DNA of 64,000 nucleotides from UBA1783 sp050950925 (GTDB lineage: Bacteria > Bacillota_I > Bacilli_A > Erysipelotrichales > Erysipelotrichaceae): contig JBMNIN010000001.1 of the NCBI GenBank assembly GCA_050950925.1, forward strand, positions 248,001-312,000. Direction: 5' to 3'. Below are positions 62,211-64,000 of this stretch, in pieces. The first letter of the stretch is position 1; every line of letters begins with the position of its first letter. The position numbers and the translations under genes are program-made. Below the pieces are notes generated by a model. That model was not told the DNA's origin, made no database searches, and worked only from the letters and a program-made list of their open reading frames with translations.

Positions 62211-62582
62211 TTATTTACCTCGCTTCTTTTTAGCTGCAATTTTTCTGTCTTCCTTTCTATATTCAACATAATTACCATTAAGCAGAAATACTGTGATATA
62301 TAAACATAATTGTTCTGACATCAGCGCAAATGCTGTTGCTATAATACATGTTAATATTGTCATCATATAACTGGTTGTATTTTCCAGTCTGCTTAATCCA
62401 AACAGAATGATTCCTACCACAACAGCTACAATAACATACCTTATTAATTTTAATTTTCTGATTGTTGGAAAATCAAAAGTCATTACACTTTTACAATGCG
62501 AACAAACTATATTTTGTCTGACTGTTTTGTAATTTAACTGGTGCGGTTTCCCACATTTATAACATTTAATTTCTCTATTCAT
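62211..62582 (-). CDS. Zinc-ribbon membrane protein, unknown
   Basis: 123 residues. An N-terminal zinc ribbon (CYKCGKPHQ, CSHCKSV) is followed by two membrane segments (RYVIVAVVVGIILFGL and MTILTCIIATAFALM) and a basic C-terminus (KKKRGK). It lies between YhfZ and YhfY, at a position where E. coli yhf has no gene that I know of. It could sense or tether the regulator at the membrane; this is inference. Confidence 0.7.
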   Translation of the reverse strand: MNREIKCYKCGKPHQLNYKTVRQNIVCSHCKSVMTFDFPTIRKLKLIRYVIVAVVVGIILFGLSRLENTTSYMMTILTCIIATAFALMSEQLCLYITVFLLNGNYVEYRKEDRKIAAKKKRGK

Positions 62583-62672
62583 ATTCTAATACCTGAGTTT
62601 GTACAATATTTTGTATATTCTACCCATAATATAAGCAAAACATCCGAATATTGTCAATTAAAATCTACAAAA

Positions 62673-63596
62673 CTAATAACTTGGCGTTATTCTTCCTTTC
62701 AAAACAAGTTGCTGAATATTTGTTACCGTTTTTGGATCAATAATTTCCTCTAATAGAGATGCCAGTTCCGGCTTTTCTTTTGATACCACTAAAACTGCTT
62801 CATTGGCTGCTGAACCTATTGTTTCAATCGGATGATATTTAACTTCACATAATTTTTCATCAATTTCATCCTTGTTCCATATAGCAGCATCTATGTCTCC
62901 CTGAATAACTCTCTGTAATATTTGAGAATAACCATAATTAACATATTCTACCTTTTTATCTTTACATACTTCCTCAGTAAGTATTTTCTGGTCAACAGAA
63001 TCATTATCAATTCCAACTCTCATACCGTCTTCTATTTCATTATGTTTTTCACTGCTGAAAATTATAACGTGTTCACTTAAATATGAGTAAGGGCCAAAAC
63101 TCAAGGCAATTATTATATTGCCGTCTTCATCAATTATGCGCTGAGCTGCAAGTTTTGAAATAATAGCAAAATCGTATCTGTCTGATAACAGCATTCCAAT
63201 TCTATTTCTGGCTCCTCTCATAAAAGCCATTGATGCTGGTATATTATAAAAATTTTCTAAAGTTACCATCAGTCCTGAAGCCAGCCCTTCATATCTTTTT
63301 GAATAAGGTAGCGGCATTACTCCGACAATTGAATTAATCCCGGCAAACTTTAATAAAACCGGCATATTTTTTTTGACCAGATAAGAACCTTTATGTCCTT
63401 TGGCATCAAGTCTGATTGCATCGTACTTCTGTAAGGATTTTAGAGCGTTTTGAACTGTTCCTCTAGCCAACTGATATTTTTCACTAAGTTGAGTAACCGT
63501 TGGAACTTTTTCACCAACATTGCATTTCAAAAACTCTTTTGCAATTATTATTGCAACATATCCGTTTTTTGATAACAATACTTCAGATATTTTCAT
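62673..63596 (-). CDS. yhfZ: YhfZ-like GntR-type transcriptional regulator
   Basis: 307 residues. Residues 1-75 form a winged helix (VPTVTQLSEKYQLARGTVQN, LKSLQKYDAIRLDAKGHKGSYL); the rest is a periplasmic-binding-type sensing domain (IVGVMPLPYSKRYEGLASGL, RYDFAIISKLAAQ, GDIDAAIWNKDE). YhfZ-type regulators sit at the head of yhf operons. It is likely to control this operon in response to the imported substrate. Confidence 0.9.
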   Translation of the reverse strand: MKISEVLLSKNGYVAIIIAKEFLKCNVGEKVPTVTQLSEKYQLARGTVQNALKSLQKYDAIRLDAKGHKGSYLVKKNMPVLLKFAGINSIVGVMPLPYSKRYEGLASGLMVTLENFYNIPASMAFMRGARNRIGMLLSDRYDFAIISKLAAQRIIDEDGNIIIALSFGPYSYLSEHVIIFSSEKHNEIEDGMRVGIDNDSVDQKILTEEVCKDKKVEYVNYGYSQILQRVIQGDIDAAIWNKDEIDEKLCEVKYHPIETIGSAANEAVLVVSKEKPELASLLEEIIDPKTVTNIQQLVLKGRITPSY

Positions 63597-63648
63597 AACT
63601 TTTCCTTCTATTAATTATAATTACACAAATAACATTAAATAACAATAA

Positions 63649-63676
63649 AAACTCCTCACTAGAAAGTGAAGAGTTT
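63649..63676 (-). terminator. Terminator of the bactofilin gene
   Basis: Stem AAACTCTTCACT / AGTGAGGAGTTT on the minus strand (12 pairs, one G-U), followed by TTTATTG. The stop codon TAA of the bactofilin frame starts the stem. Confidence 0.85.
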
Positions 63677-64000
63677 AGTACTTTTCAAACTGGTAGACAA
63701 GTTTTACGTTGCCATTTAGTTTTGAGCCCTGATCAACAATAAGATTTCTACAAATAATATCCCCAAATATATTGGCACTACTTCTGATTATTACTGAGTC
63801 TTCAGCATTAATGTTTCCTTTGACGTGGCCCCAAATTTCAATATTTTTACATTTAATATTTCCATCAACATTTGCACTGTTGCTGATAATACCATCATAG
63901 AGTATGCTTATATCACCATTAATTATACTGTTATTTCTGGCAATTAAATCCCTTGTATCGATGTTACCATCAATACAGCCATAAATACTGCTAAGCCCAT
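63675..64000 (-). CDS. Bactofilin (polymer-forming cytoskeletal protein), N-terminus beyond window
   Basis: The minus strand from the window edge to TAA at 63675-63677 encodes 107 residues of a bactofilin beta-helix (repeats like IDGNID, NGDISI, VDGNIKCKNIEIWGHVKG, IFGDIICRNL, LNGNVKLV), ending VYQFEKY. The spacing of hydrophobic and Gly/Asp ladder positions is characteristic. Bactofilins polymerise at the membrane and help organise cell shape. The 5' end lies outside the window. Confidence 0.88.
   Translation of the reverse strand, partial: GLSSIYGCIDGNIDTRDLIARNNSIINGDISILYDGIISNSANVDGNIKCKNIEIWGHVKGNINAEDSVIIRSSANIFGDIICRNLIVDQGSKLNGNVKLVYQFEKY

Overview
The window looks like chromosomal DNA of a low-GC Gram-positive bacterium (Bacillota, plausibly an Erysipelotrichia-type gut commensal). 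Supporting signs are the AT-rich sequence, strong GGAGG-type ribosome binding sites, a T-box leader on metG, PTS sugar uptake, a cell-wall sorting signal, an IS1634-type transposon and a standard code (TGG for Trp, TGA as stop). No rRNA or tRNA gene was recognised. The taxonomic placement is inference.

Left part (1-18.2 kb): the 5' part of a secreted beta-helix protein, rlmH, T-box-controlled metG, two membrane proteins, then the most unusual locus of the window, a nine-gene operon at 6.05-14.55 kb on the minus strand. It encodes a complete galactitol-type PTS (IIA, IIB, IIC), three different TrpA-like TIM-barrel proteins, one TrpB-like protein that has lost its PLP lysine, a PRD/EII regulator and a HAD phosphatase. 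Only one TrpA paralogue keeps the two catalytic acids. nagA (GlcNAc-6-P deacetylase) is divergent from it. This reads as an undescribed catabolic pathway that recruited tryptophan-synthase-like folds to a PTS-imported substrate. A second beta-helix wall protein follows.

Middle (18.2-30 kb): an IS1634-family element with a 51-52 bp target duplication, a PatB/MalY C-S lyase, the tmk-holB-yaaT housekeeping cluster, and a 998-residue fusion of an MFS transporter to a GH2 glycosidase whose junction lies on a run of ten A. NUDIX and HAD hydrolases follow.

Accessory region (30-39 kb): a mosaic of small proteins of unknown family, frameshifted and truncated genes (GNAT, Abi_2-like, DUF362), a RhuM protein, a Schlafen/AlbA_2 regulator with its own operator repeats, and three copies of a dispersed repeat of about 160-255 bp. 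A short promoter-hairpin-T7 RNA unit lies in front of the Abi_2 remnant. The layout resembles a shuffling defence or immunity cassette.

Right part (39-64 kb): LD-carboxypeptidase, gltX, a second MetRS-like protein, a frameshifted M24 peptidase with an A8 slippery site, a candidate structured RNA, a TipA-like MerR/ABC/CPBP operon, acetyltransferases, ispF, a PfkB-like protein with an altered GAGD motif, a flavoprotein, and a Yhf-type operon (YhfZ, zinc-ribbon protein, YhfY, T, U, Php, X, amidase-like, S, W). The window ends in a bactofilin gene.
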